In this document: positions 54,459-63,548 of the stretch, piece by piece
How the letters are laid out: each line of letters starts with the position of its first letter
Numbering within the stretch: the first letter of the stretch is position 1
Assembly: GCA_021647465.1 (NCBI GenBank)
Contig: JAKIUQ010000010.1
Location: 1 to 64,000 of the forward strand
Length of the DNA stretch: 64,000 nucleotides
Direction: 5' to 3'
DNA from: Emcibacter sp.
GTDB taxonomy: Bacteria > Pseudomonadota > Alphaproteobacteria > Sphingomonadales > Emcibacteraceae
The notes under the pieces: model-generated
What the model was told of the DNA's origin: nothing
Seen by the model: the letters and a program-made list of their open reading frames with translations, nothing else
Databases searched by the model: none
Translations under genes and position numbers: made by a program

Positions 54459-55490
54459 ATGTTATCTAGAAAAATGACTATAATGTTATCCGCATTGTTC
54501 ATGACTGTTGCAACGCCCGCTGTTGCCCGTGATCAAATTCGTATCGTCGGATCATCCACCGTCTATCCATTTGCAACCACCGTTGCAGAAGAATTTGGCC
54601 GGCAATCAAACTTCAAAACACCCGTTGTTGAAAGCACCGGTTCAGGCGGCGGATTAAAACTATTCTGCGAGGGCGTGGGCGTGAAATCACCCGATATTAC
54701 CAATGCTTCCCGTAAAATAAAATCCTCTGAAATAGATCTTTGTGCCAAGAATGGAGTGACCGAAATTGTCGAGGTCAAAATCGGGTTTGACGGCATCGTT
54801 TTTGCACATTCCAACAAAGTCGCCAATATGGACGTGAGTTTGCGCGATATCTGGCTGGCACTGGCGGCAGAAATTCCTGTGAATGGACAAATGGTGCCCA
54901 ACCCGAATAAATATTGGCATGACGTGAATCCTGCGCTTCCCCATATTAAGATTGAGGTGCTTGGCCCCCCGCCCACATCCGGAACGCGCGATGCCTTTGT
55001 TGAAATCGCCATGGAAGGCGGCTGCAAAACATTTCCCGAAATCAAGGCTATGAAAAAAACCGACAAAAAACGCTATAAAGCCATCTGTCACACAGTTCGA
55101 GAAGACGGAACCTATGTAGAGGCCGGTGAGAATGACAATTTGATTGTTGGTAAATTGCAGGCAAACCCAAATGCTTTTGGTATCTTTGGCTATAGCTTCC
55201 TTGATCAAAACAGCGACCGCATTCAGGGGAGCCTCGTGAACGGCATAGAGCCAACTTTTGAAAATATTTCGTCCGGCAGCTACCCCATATCCCGTTCACT
55301 TTATTTTTATGTTAAAAAAGCTCATGTTGGCAAAGTCCCCGGCATCAAAGAATATTTACAGGAATTTGTCAGCGACAATGCCATGGGGGATTATGGCTAT
55401 CTGGCTGAAAAAGGCCTCATTCCTTTACCGCCTGAAGATTTAAGGAAAATGCGCGAAAATACCGCAAATCTTGTGCCTATGACCAAATAA
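54459..55490 (+). CDS. pstS: Phosphate ABC transporter substrate-binding protein
   Basis: A 343-residue periplasmic protein. Its signal peptide ends near VAR-DQ. Typical phosphate-site motifs are IVGSSTVYPFATTVAEEF, the ESTGSGGG loop, SGTRDAFVE and the GYSFLDQN strand. The ATG at 54459 follows GGAGAGAAA; the frame upstream is not signal-like. It delivers phosphate to PstC-PstA. A hairpin follows it and may keep its mRNA level above that of pstCAB. Confidence 0.95.
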   Translation: MLSRKMTIMLSALFMTVATPAVARDQIRIVGSSTVYPFATTVAEEFGRQSNFKTPVVESTGSGGGLKLFCEGVGVKSPDITNASRKIKSSEIDLCAKNGVTEIVEVKIGFDGIVFAHSNKVANMDVSLRDIWLALAAEIPVNGQMVPNPNKYWHDVNPALPHIKIEVLGPPPTSGTRDAFVEIAMEGGCKTFPEIKAMKKTDKKRYKAICHTVREDGTYVEAGENDNLIVGKLQANPNAFGIFGYSFLDQNSDRIQGSLVNGIEPTFENISSGSYPISRSLYFYVKKAHVGKVPGIKEYLQEFVSDNAMGDYGYLAEKGLIPLPPEDLRKMRENTANLVPMTK

Positions 55491-55499
55491 ACATATCAC

Positions 55500-55533
55500 G
55501 CCCGAGTCGGCGTTAAGCTGGCTCAGGCCTTTT
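55500..55533 (+). terminator. Stem-loop between pstS and pstC
   Basis: GCCCGAGTCGGC (55500-55511) pairs with GCTGGCTCAGGC (55517-55528) with one mismatch and two G-T pairs around a 5-nt loop. CTTTTC follows. It probably acts as a partial terminator or mRNA-stabilising hairpin that raises PstS over the membrane components. Confidence 0.6.
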
Positions 55534-55552
55534 CCTGAAATGCGTAAAATAT

Positions 55553-56950
55553 ATGAATAATATTGCTTTAATCTTTGCTCTTATGCTGATTTCGTCGGCG
55601 GCATATTTTATTGGCCGCCGCAAAGCATTGCAATCCGTACAAGGGGACGTGAGGCAGCTACATTCCCTGCCCGGCCATTATGGCTGGTTTTCGGCAATGA
55701 CAAGCCTGCTTCCGGGAATGATCATCATTCTAACCTGGATTATATTTGGCCCTGTAATAATAGACAATATGACCCTTGCGAGCCTTGCCGGCCTTGAAGG
55801 CGGGGAAAAAATCCAGTCTTTGTCGGACTTTGATCGCGCAATCTATTTAAATGACATTCATAATCTTGCCATTGGCGATGCTATTTCCCGCCCTGCAACC
55901 GATAACTTAACCTTTGCCGCGCAATATTATCTGCGGGCACAACAAGATATCTTCTGGATATTTTCTTTGTCCGCCGTTGCAATATCCGCGCTTACCGCCA
56001 CCTTGGGCATTAGAAAAATTTCACCAACCATGCGGTCCCGCAACATACTGGAACGCCTTATCCTGTCATGCTTGGCGCTATGCTCTATATTAGCCATTCT
56101 GACAACTGTCGGCATCGTATCTTCGCTTATATTTGAAACATTGCGGTTCCTCGACCATGTCTCTCTGGCGGATTTCTTACTCGGGTTGAAATGGAGTCCC
56201 CAGACAGCCTTACGCGCCGATCAGGTGGGCAGTTCCGGGGCATTCGGGGTCATCCCCTTATTTGCCGGCACATTGCTCATCACCTGCATTGCCCTGATTT
56301 TTGCCGTGCCGGTAGGCCTGCTTTCAGCAATTTATATGACTGAATTTGCCAGCCGCGGCGCGCGGGCCGTCTTCAAGCCACTGCTTGAGCTGTTGGCGGG
56401 GATCCCGACCGTGGTTTATGGTTTTTTTGCGGCGTTGGTCGTCGCCCCTTTCATTCGCACATCGGGGGATTTTCTGGGCCTTGAGATTGCTTCTGAAAGC
56501 GCGCTGGCGGCCGGATTGGTCATGGGAATTATGATCATTCCGCTTATGTCGTCGCTTTCGGATGATGTCATATCCTCTGTCCCGCAAAGCTTGCGTGATG
56601 CCTCATACGGGCTTGGGGCAACCAAGACGGAAACCATATTGAATGTGATCATTCCTTCTGCTTTGCCGGGGATTGTCAGCGCCTTTCTTCTGGCGGCCTC
56701 AAGAGCCATCGGGGAAACCATGATTGTTGTGATGGCTGCGGGCATGGCCGCTAACTTAACGGCAAACCCGCTTGAGGCTGTCACAACCGTCACGGTTCAA
56801 ATTGTTGCGCTTTTGACGGGCGATCAGGAATTTGACAGCGCAAAAACATTATCGGCCTTCGCCCTTGGCCTCGCACTTTTTGTCATAACCTTAATTTTGA
56901 ATTTTATCGCGCTCAAAGTGGTTAGGAAATATCAGGAACAATATGACTGA
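55553..56950 (+). CDS. pstC: Phosphate ABC transporter permease PstC
   Basis: A 465-residue permease. Extra N-terminal helices and a periplasmic loop (about residues 1-185), as in other alphaproteobacterial PstC proteins, precede the core. The core has an EAA-type loop (SLRDASYGLGATKTETI) that contacts PstB. It overlaps pstA by 8 nt. Confidence 0.93.
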   Translation: MNNIALIFALMLISSAAYFIGRRKALQSVQGDVRQLHSLPGHYGWFSAMTSLLPGMIIILTWIIFGPVIIDNMTLASLAGLEGGEKIQSLSDFDRAIYLNDIHNLAIGDAISRPATDNLTFAAQYYLRAQQDIFWIFSLSAVAISALTATLGIRKISPTMRSRNILERLILSCLALCSILAILTTVGIVSSLIFETLRFLDHVSLADFLLGLKWSPQTALRADQVGSSGAFGVIPLFAGTLLITCIALIFAVPVGLLSAIYMTEFASRGARAVFKPLLELLAGIPTVVYGFFAALVVAPFIRTSGDFLGLEIASESALAAGLVMGIMIIPLMSSLSDDVISSVPQSLRDASYGLGATKTETILNVIIPSALPGIVSAFLLAASRAIGETMIVVMAAGMAANLTANPLEAVTTVTVQIVALLTGDQEFDSAKTLSAFALGLALFVITLILNFIALKVVRKYQEQYD

Positions 56951-58259
56951 CAAAGACCTCACATCAGGATCACCATGGACGACGGATGCCATGCAAAAAC
57001 GTCTTAAAAAGCGTTATAGAAAAGAAGCCATCTTCAAAGCCGTAGGTTTAAGCGGCTTATTGATCGGCCTCTGCGCCCTTGCCATACTCGTGATAAGTAT
57101 TTTTACCACGGGCCTAAGTGGATTTAAGGAAACCAGACTTACAATTGATGTTTATATGGATCCGGCAATCATTAAGGCAACCCCTGATCTGGATGAAGAT
57201 GCCCGAACCGCGCATATGGCCAGGGTGAACCACCGCGCCCTTATCCGCAACAGCCTCAGGCTCGAATTTCCTGACGTAAAAAGCCGCCGCGATATTATGG
57301 CGTTACAACGCCTGACCAGTAACGGTGCCCGCGATGAGGTTCGGCAGGGTTTAATTGACGACCCCACAATCATTGGTAAAACCATTCCGATGAATTTACG
57401 CGCTTCCAGCACGGTGGATATGTATATCAAGGGTCAAATATCACGGGATGTCGCGCAATCATCACGTAAAATTTCCGACAAACAGCTTGTCTGGTTAGAT
57501 AAACTGAGCGCTGAAGGGCGCATTGTCAAAGGGATCAATTGGGAATTTCTCTCGTCCGGTGATTCTCGCGAACCGGAACTGGCCGGAATTTTAGGAGCCG
57601 CCGTTGGGTCCCTCCTGACATTGCTGGTAACCCTCGTCATCGCTTTTCCCATTGGTGTCGCCACAGCCATTTATCTGGAAGAGTTTGCCCCGCGAAACAA
57701 ATGGACAGATATGATCGAAATCAACATCAATAACCTGGCCGCTGTCCCGTCGATTATTTTTGGCTTGCTTGGGCTGGCCATTTTCCTGAATGTTTTTAAT
57801 ATGCCGCGCTCTGCGCCACTGGTCGGCGGGCTAACCTTGGCTTTGATGACATTGCCGACTATCATCATCACATCACGGGCGGCAATTCGGGCGGTTCCCC
57901 CCTCAATCCGCGAAGCGGCCATTGGTATGGGGGCCTCCAGAATACAAACCCAGCTGCATCATGTTTTACCGCTCAGTATGCCCGGAATTTTAACCGGTAC
58001 AATCATTGGTATGGCGCAGGCCCTCGGTGAAACGGCGCCTTTGCTGATGATCGGCATGGTCGCCTTTATTGTTGATGTACCAGAAGGCATATTAGATGCC
58101 GCCACAGCCCTGCCCGTGCAGATATTTCTTTGGGCCGATAGTGCCGAGCGCGGGTTTATGGAAAAAACTTCCGCCGCGATTATTGTCCTGCTATTCTTTT
58201 TAGTCCTCATGAACGGTCTTGCCATATGGATGAGACATAAATTTGAAAAACGCTGGTAA
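56943..58259 (+). CDS. pstA: Phosphate ABC transporter permease PstA
   Basis: A 438-residue permease with a periplasmic insertion of about 150 residues between its first two helices, typical of the long alphaproteobacterial form (DUF3333 type). The C-terminal permease core carries SIREAAIGMGASRIQT, the PstB-docking loop. It pairs with PstC as the membrane channel for phosphate. Confidence 0.93.
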   Translation: MTDKDLTSGSPWTTDAMQKRLKKRYRKEAIFKAVGLSGLLIGLCALAILVISIFTTGLSGFKETRLTIDVYMDPAIIKATPDLDEDARTAHMARVNHRALIRNSLRLEFPDVKSRRDIMALQRLTSNGARDEVRQGLIDDPTIIGKTIPMNLRASSTVDMYIKGQISRDVAQSSRKISDKQLVWLDKLSAEGRIVKGINWEFLSSGDSREPELAGILGAAVGSLLTLLVTLVIAFPIGVATAIYLEEFAPRNKWTDMIEININNLAAVPSIIFGLLGLAIFLNVFNMPRSAPLVGGLTLALMTLPTIIITSRAAIRAVPPSIREAAIGMGASRIQTQLHHVLPLSMPGILTGTIIGMAQALGETAPLLMIGMVAFIVDVPEGILDAATALPVQIFLWADSAERGFMEKTSAAIIVLLFFLVLMNGLAIWMRHKFEKRW

Positions 58260-58298
58260 ATAAATATGAATATGGTGAATATCTTTAAGGAGGGCCCC

Positions 58299-59069
58299 AT
58301 GGAAAATACTTCGAAAGCCATGATAGAAGCCCGAAATGTAAATGTATATTATGATGACAATCATGCCATAAAAAATGTGGATCTGGACATCAGTTCGGGA
58401 ACAGTGACCGCATTAATAGGGCCTTCGGGCTGCGGCAAGTCAACCTTTTTGCGCTGCATTAACAGGATGAATGATTCCATTCCCTCATGCCGCATCACGG
58501 GCAGCATCACGCTTGATGGTCAGGATATCTATGATAAAGCCATTGACGTGGTGCAGCTTAGAGCCCGCGTTGGCATGGTATTTCAAAAGCCCAACCCTTT
58601 TCCAAAATCAATTTATGACAATGTGGCTTATGGCCCGCGCATTCACGGGTTTGCGCGCAATAGCGCCGAACTGGATGAAATCGTCTTCACCAGCCTGCAA
58701 AAATCCGGCCTGTGGGATGAAGTCAAAGATCGTCTGAACACGTCGGGCACCGCCCTTTCCGGCGGCCAACAGCAAAGGCTATGTATCGCCCGAACCATTG
58801 CCGTAAATCCCGAGGTCATTTTAATGGATGAGCCTTGTTCCGCGCTTGACCCGATAGCAACCGCAATCATCGAGGAATTAATCGAGGAATTAAGAAGTCG
58901 CTTTGCCATAGTAATTGTGACCCATTCCATGCAACAGGCCGCCCGCGTTTCGCAGAAAACAGCCTTTTTTCACCTTGGAGAAATTCTTGAATTCGGCGAT
59001 ACTTCTGAAATTTTTACGAACCCTAAAGTGGAAAAAACCAAAGATTATATCACTGGCCGTTATGGTTAG
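58299..59069 (+). CDS. pstB: Phosphate ABC transporter ATPase PstB
   Basis: A 256-residue ABC ATPase. Walker A is GPSGCGKST, the Q-loop lies in VFQKPNPFPKS, the signature is LSGGQQQRLCIART, and Walker B is VILMDEPCSALDP. ATG at 58299 follows a strong AAGGAGGG site, so I prefer it to the ATG at 58266. It powers phosphate import by PstSCA. Confidence 0.97.
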   Translation: MENTSKAMIEARNVNVYYDDNHAIKNVDLDISSGTVTALIGPSGCGKSTFLRCINRMNDSIPSCRITGSITLDGQDIYDKAIDVVQLRARVGMVFQKPNPFPKSIYDNVAYGPRIHGFARNSAELDEIVFTSLQKSGLWDEVKDRLNTSGTALSGGQQQRLCIARTIAVNPEVILMDEPCSALDPIATAIIEELIEELRSRFAIVIVTHSMQQAARVSQKTAFFHLGEILEFGDTSEIFTNPKVEKTKDYITGRYG

Positions 59070-59090
59070 GCCTTACTTAGAGGAAAAAAC

Positions 59091-59816
59091 ATGTCGCCAC
59101 ATCATATATCATCCTCATTTGATGATGAGTTAAACAGCCTTAGATCCAAGATTGTAAAAATGAGCAATCTGGTTGAAGAACAATATAAAAACGCCCTGAT
59201 TGCCATGCAAAATAAAGATCAGGCCCTTGCGGAGAAAGTTCGCGAAACTGACCGGCTTGTTGACCAGATGGATATGGATATTGAAAAACAGGCGATCCAG
59301 ATGATCGCCTTGCGGTCGCCTGTTGCAGATGATTTAAGGGATATCGTGTCCACCATTAAAATCAGCGCAGGGCTAGAACGAATTGGTGATTATGCCAAAA
59401 ATCTGGCCAAAAGAGTAAAAGTTCTCAGTCACGGGAAAACCATATCTGTCAGCAGCCGTTTCATTGATCAAATGATCAAACAAATCAGAGAAATGATCAC
59501 TGATGTTATTGATGCCTATATCACAAGAGACATTGACAAAGCCATTGAAGTCTGGCGAAGGGATGAGGAAGTCGATAGTCTCTATAATAATCTTTTCCGG
59601 GAAATGCTGACCTATATGATGAAAGAGCCGCAGGATATAACGCTCGCAACCCATCTGTTATTCATCGCCAAAAATATTGAACGCGCCGGGGATCATGCGA
59701 CAAATATTGCCGAACTTGTCTATTATATCAATGAAGGGGAATTGCTCGCCCTGAAAAGACCAAAAGACGATAGCAGCAATTATACCGTCATTGAGCCAAA
59801 TTCTAAAAACACGTAA
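59091..59816 (+). CDS. phoU: Phosphate signalling complex protein PhoU
   Basis: A 241-residue all-helical protein with the two PhoU repeats. Metal-binding residues lie in RIGDYAKNLAKR (first repeat) and RAGDHATNIAELV (second repeat). It couples the state of the Pst transporter to PhoR, keeping the regulon off when phosphate is plentiful. Confidence 0.96.
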   Translation: MSPHHISSSFDDELNSLRSKIVKMSNLVEEQYKNALIAMQNKDQALAEKVRETDRLVDQMDMDIEKQAIQMIALRSPVADDLRDIVSTIKISAGLERIGDYAKNLAKRVKVLSHGKTISVSSRFIDQMIKQIREMITDVIDAYITRDIDKAIEVWRRDEEVDSLYNNLFREMLTYMMKEPQDITLATHLLFIAKNIERAGDHATNIAELVYYINEGELLALKRPKDDSSNYTVIEPNSKNT

Positions 59817-59834
59817 TGAACAATGTGAAAAAAC

Positions 59835-60521
59835 ATGAAACCAAAAATCTTATTGATTGAGGACGACCAGAGTTTAACGGAACTTATTCGTTATAACCTG
59901 ACCCAGGAAGGCTTTGTTGTTCATTGTGAAAGCGATGGCGAGGAAGGGCTTTATGCCTCGGAAGAAATAATGCCTGATTTAATTTTATTGGACTGGATGC
60001 TCCCCAACCTGTCCGGCATTGAAATCTGCCGCAGAATACGCCGCCATAAAATCACCCGCAATGTACCAATCATTATGTTAACCGCGCGCGCGGATGAAAG
60101 TGACCGGATCAGAGGGCTGGACACCGGCGCGGATGATTATATCACCAAACCATTTTCGCCCAAGGAACTTTTGGCCCGGATCAAGGCTATCCTGCGACGC
60201 ATAAGGCCCGCTTTAAGCGGGGAACAGCTTTCCTACGATGATATTATTCTGGATACAATATCACATAAAGTAACCCGCGCGGGAACGCCTATTCATCTTG
60301 GGCCTACAGAATTTAAAATCCTCCGGCACTTTCTTGAAAACCCGAACCGGGTATTTTCTCGTGAACAATTATTAGACAGCATTTGGGGCAACGGTATATA
60401 TGTCGAATCACGAACCGTTGATGTCCATATCAGGCGCCTTCGCAAGGCCCTTAATATTAATAATTACCCGGACATCATCAGAACAGTCCGTTCTGCGGGC
60501 TACGCTCTGGATAAAAATTAA
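59835..60521 (+). CDS. phoB: Phosphate regulon response regulator PhoB
   Basis: A 228-residue OmpR/PhoB-type regulator. The receiver domain has EDD at residues 9-11, the phosphorylated Asp in LLDWMLPNLSG (about residue 53) and the conserved Lys in ITKPFSPKEL. The C-terminal winged helix is read in LGPTEFKILRHFLENP and SRTVDVHIRRLRKAL. It is the partner of PhoR and ends the cluster. Confidence 0.95.
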   Translation: MKPKILLIEDDQSLTELIRYNLTQEGFVVHCESDGEEGLYASEEIMPDLILLDWMLPNLSGIEICRRIRRHKITRNVPIIMLTARADESDRIRGLDTGADDYITKPFSPKELLARIKAILRRIRPALSGEQLSYDDIILDTISHKVTRAGTPIHLGPTEFKILRHFLENPNRVFSREQLLDSIWGNGIYVESRTVDVHIRRLRKALNINNYPDIIRTVRSAGYALDKN

Positions 60522-60570
60522 ACCCTTTTAACATCAAGAACATATCAAAACTGTAAAATACGCCCTAAAA

Positions 60571-60588
60571 CTGTCGGAATATTTTACA
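60571..60588 (+). promoter_or_regulatory. Putative activator site (UAS) upstream of the 77-residue gene
   Basis: CTGTC-N7-TTTACA, preceded by AAAA, is nearly identical to the copy before the PEP-CTERM gene: the seven central bases share GGAAT. A partial extra copy (AAAACTGTAAAA) lies 20 bp upstream. It ends 74 bp before the -24 element at 60663. Confidence 0.62.
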
Positions 60589-60662
60589 ATTTTTTATCTT
60601 TTCCATAGAATTTTTACACCAGAATTTCCTTAAACATTTGTTTTATTGACATTAAATTTAAC

Positions 60663-60678
60663 TGGCACGCTTCTTGTA
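60663..60678 (+). promoter_or_regulatory. Sigma-54-like promoter of the 77-residue gene
   Basis: TGGCAC-N5-TTGTA has a perfect -24 element and a -12 with GT in place of GC. Transcription would start near 60690 and give a leader of about 125 nt. The surrounding 293-bp gap between phoB and the small gene is otherwise AT-rich. Confidence 0.6.
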
Positions 60679-60814
60679 TATATATTTAGCAGTAAATAAT
60701 GATTTTTACGTATTTAATTATTGATTAAAAACTAACTAGTCATTAGAGTTTATTAACTATAAAGTAGTATTCTGGTATATCTGGAACTAATGTATTGAAA
60801 TATTAGGTTTTATT

Positions 60815-61048
60815 ATGGTTACCAACGCGCGTAATATACAAGATAAAAAAGAAGACCGTCTTTCCATGCGGCACTCATTAATGGTTTGGGTCGCGGGAGC
60901 CGTTCTGGGATGGGTTGTTGCTGTTGTCTCCGTTTGGACAGCCTTAAATGACACAGGTAGCAACATTGCGGACAATAGTATTTCTCCTGCAGAGCAAATG
61001 GAACAGATTATGCCCGCAGCAGGTAACCAAGAGAAAAAAGATAATTAA
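60815..61048 (+). CDS. Small single-pass membrane protein, unknown function
   Basis: A 77-residue protein with a charged N-terminus, one strong transmembrane helix (VWVAGAVLGWVVAVVSVWTAL, read here in two halves, about residues 25-45), a Ser/Asn-rich segment and a charged tail. I recognise no family. Its upstream region carries a UAS and a sigma-54-like promoter shared with the PEP-CTERM and HPr-rel-A genes, which makes it more likely to be a real gene. The exosortase A-EpsI gene lies close by on the other strand. Confidence 0.68.
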   Translation: MVTNARNIQDKKEDRLSMRHSLMVWVAGAVLGWVVAVVSVWTALNDTGSNIADNSISPAEQMEQIMPAAGNQEKKDN

Positions 61049-61075
61049 TTAGGGACAGGCCCCTAAATTTCTATT
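61049..61075 (+). terminator. Weak terminator after the 77-residue gene
   Basis: TTAGGG (61049-61054) pairs with CCCTAA (61061-61066) around a 6-nt loop, followed by a T-rich stretch. The stem is short and A/T-ended. Confidence 0.35.
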
Positions 61076-61108
61076 TTAATCTCGTGATCGATTATTTTGC
61101 TGAGCTGA

Positions 61109-61900
61109 TTATTTCAACCCGGCATCCCGCAACAGATTATGAAGATGCACGACCGGAATAGCAAAAGAAATTCCGGTTGGCCTTGTCAGGGCATTTTCCT
61201 TACTGCCCTTCACCGAAACACTATTCAATATCCCCTCAACCTTACCTGAAACAGTATTATACAATGGGCTTCCGCTGTTACCGGGAAAGGCCGTTATGTC
61301 GAGTTGATATATATCATATCGCGTTTGTTTAATAACTTTTGGATTCAGATATCTTGCCGTCGGCTGCGGAATAACAATAGGCGTAACGGAAGCAATGATG
61401 CCTTTATGGGTCACAGGAAACAGGCCTAATACGGATCCTATTGGAAATCCTGTGATCGCAATCTCCGTTCCTTCGGGTGCCAAAGCACCTGGTCCCAATA
61501 TGAACTTGGGAATTTTATCGCCCTTAACGCGCAACAAAGCCAGATCATGCTCTCTGTCAACACGAATAACTTCTGCTACGCGCCTGTCCGGGCTTCTACC
61601 CCGCCCGATCAATATCGTGATATTTTCATTATACTCCAGATTATTTCCAGAGGGTAAAACATGCGCATTGGTAATGATATGAAGGCCGTCATAAACGACA
61701 AAACCTGTCCCCCTCATCACGATACGCGGGCTTCTCAGCGGGCTATCGGTTGCAACGCCAACAACCGATGGGGTGACCTTGCGGACGATATCCGGGAAAT
61801 CCATACTGCGCTGATAAGCCGTCTCTTTTGCATGGATGGCAAACATCCCGCACAGATAAAAAATACATATGGCCGCGCTCATTTTTTGAATTTTCAACAT
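61109..61900 (-). CDS. Trypsin-like serine protease without PDZ domain
   Basis: A 263-residue exported protein (signal peptide to about residue 24) with a chymotrypsin-like fold of the HtrA/S1C type. The catalytic triad is His in ITNAHVLP, Asp in HDLALLRV and Ser in PGNSGSPLY. It lacks the PDZ domain of DegP or DegS. It starts 39 nt after the exosortase gene on the same strand and is probably in the same operon, so it may act on secreted PEP-CTERM or EPS-linked proteins. That is inferred. A stand-alone housekeeping protease is equally possible. Confidence 0.86.
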   Translation of the reverse strand: MLKIQKMSAAICIFYLCGMFAIHAKETAYQRSMDFPDIVRKVTPSVVGVATDSPLRSPRIVMRGTGFVVYDGLHIITNAHVLPSGNNLEYNENITILIGRGRSPDRRVAEVIRVDREHDLALLRVKGDKIPKFILGPGALAPEGTEIAITGFPIGSVLGLFPVTHKGIIASVTPIVIPQPTARYLNPKVIKQTRYDIYQLDITAFPGNSGSPLYNTVSGKVEGILNSVSVKGSKENALTRPTGISFAIPVVHLHNLLRDAGLK

Positions 61901-61939
61901 TCTAGACGCCTGTTATTTCTGGTTAAGCTTCTTCTTTTC

Positions 61940-63472
61940 TTACGGCGATCCCGTTACCATACTGTCCAAAGGCGGCAGACTTGCAGCAAATTTCGCCAAT
62001 TGGGCTCTCTTTTGATCAATATTCAGATCATCAAAAGACAGCGACAAGGCAATGACCGCAGAATCCAGACGTCCTCCCAATAGCTTGGCCTTTGCATCAA
62101 GTATTTTGGCTTTATAGTTGCTGGCTGTAATACGTCCATCCACCCAATACCAATACCATACCAGCCTTTTCTGACCCGATGATTGCAGTAAAATTTCATT
62201 CACAGAGGTGTTTGTGCCGTTTAATCTGGTTGTCACTTTTCTATTGTCAACACGGGCCCAGATATCTTGCTGAACAACCCCATTACCAAAACGGATCATT
62301 TCTGCGTCTTGGCTTTGATATTTATAATATGCAATATAAATATCTATTGCCTCAGAATTCTGTTCTTCATGCCTCATATGAAAAATTTGGGACGCACCAT
62401 GATATTGTGGTTTCCAGTCTGCATTTATCGAATTATCCGATCCCCATATTTTTTCATCCGGCACGAGAGTATTCGTCGCGAAAGCCTGATACCTCTGTTC
62501 AATGACGGAAATATAAAATGGCGCACTGACGACAAAGGCTGCACTTATGATAAGCGGCAAGATAAATTTCTTTAAGCTTACCGGCGTGTTAACAGACCAG
62601 TATTTTTTTGTAAAATCTATATAGCCATCATCCGGCCCCCGGTTGGTGAATGTCATCGCAATAGAGATAAAAATCAACAAGACAACCGCAAAGAAAATCC
62701 AGCCATACACAAGATGATCAACCCCGGTCGCATATTTCATATCTGACCAATGGGCAACCAGAATAATGCCGCTGGCCCGCAAGCCATTGGCTAATATAGG
62801 CACCAAGAATGACAGAATTACAACAGTGACTTGACGTCCCCATGTTTTATAGGCCACATTCGCCATCAACGTACCAAGCGCCACTGTCGCCACCAGGAAC
62901 CTTAGGCCCGCACAGGCTTCTGCCACATGGAAATCTCCCGCGGCTATTGAGAGAAACACCCCTTCTACAAATACCGGGATATTAAACAGATTCAGGGTCA
63001 TGATGACAAATACAGTGGTAAAATCCTGTAATGCAGGAACCAGAAAATCACCAAAAGGAACCAAAAACACCATATAAAAAATCGGGAAAAGCAGGCCTAA
63101 AAAGACTCTTTTGCCCAATATGGTCAATATACAACCCTGCAGTATGATGATCAGGCCAAATTGACGAACCACATTGGTATCTGCAAGGTCCCCCAATAAC
63201 CATAACCCGCCGCCGCCAAGCAAGGGCAAAAGACCCAGCCAGGAAGGCCCGGGCGCTATTTTATGGAAAATTTCACGGCGCTCATATATCAAATAAATAA
63301 TAATCGGCAATATTAACAGGCAATGGTTATATTCCGGTTTATCCCACCATGTCAGCACCAGTTCCTTAACCGTATCAAAAAAAGAAACAAGGACAACAAC
63401 AGTAACAGCGCTCAAAGCAATAGATGCATTGCGCCATTGTGTTTTGATTTCCTGTAATTGCATATCAGCCAT
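61940..63472 (-). CDS. xrtA: Exosortase A fused to EpsI domain
   Basis: A 510-residue inner-membrane protein. The first 290 residues form the exosortase domain with about eight helices and the proposed catalytic residues Cys187 (VAEACAGLRF), Arg232 (ANGLRASG) and His253 (GVDHLVYGW). The last 200 residues resemble EpsI, a periplasmic domain found with exosortase in polysaccharide loci. XrtA is thought to cut PEP-CTERM tails and transfer the protein to an unknown acceptor. The fused form is common in Alphaproteobacteria. The likely substrate in this window is the protein at 33426-34265. Confidence 0.94.
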   Translation of the reverse strand: MADMQLQEIKTQWRNASIALSAVTVVVLVSFFDTVKELVLTWWDKPEYNHCLLILPIIIYLIYERREIFHKIAPGPSWLGLLPLLGGGGLWLLGDLADTNVVRQFGLIIILQGCILTILGKRVFLGLLFPIFYMVFLVPFGDFLVPALQDFTTVFVIMTLNLFNIPVFVEGVFLSIAAGDFHVAEACAGLRFLVATVALGTLMANVAYKTWGRQVTVVILSFLVPILANGLRASGIILVAHWSDMKYATGVDHLVYGWIFFAVVLLIFISIAMTFTNRGPDDGYIDFTKKYWSVNTPVSLKKFILPLIISAAFVVSAPFYISVIEQRYQAFATNTLVPDEKIWGSDNSINADWKPQYHGASQIFHMRHEEQNSEAIDIYIAYYKYQSQDAEMIRFGNGVVQQDIWARVDNRKVTTRLNGTNTSVNEILLQSSGQKRLVWYWYWVDGRITASNYKAKILDAKAKLLGGRLDSAVIALSLSFDDLNIDQKRAQLAKFAASLPPLDSMVTGSP

Positions 63473-63548
63473 TTTTTATTACCGTTCATGATCCCTGAAG
63501 ACATACTTATGCGTTATATTACTTTCAAAATGGTTACATTTAATTAAA

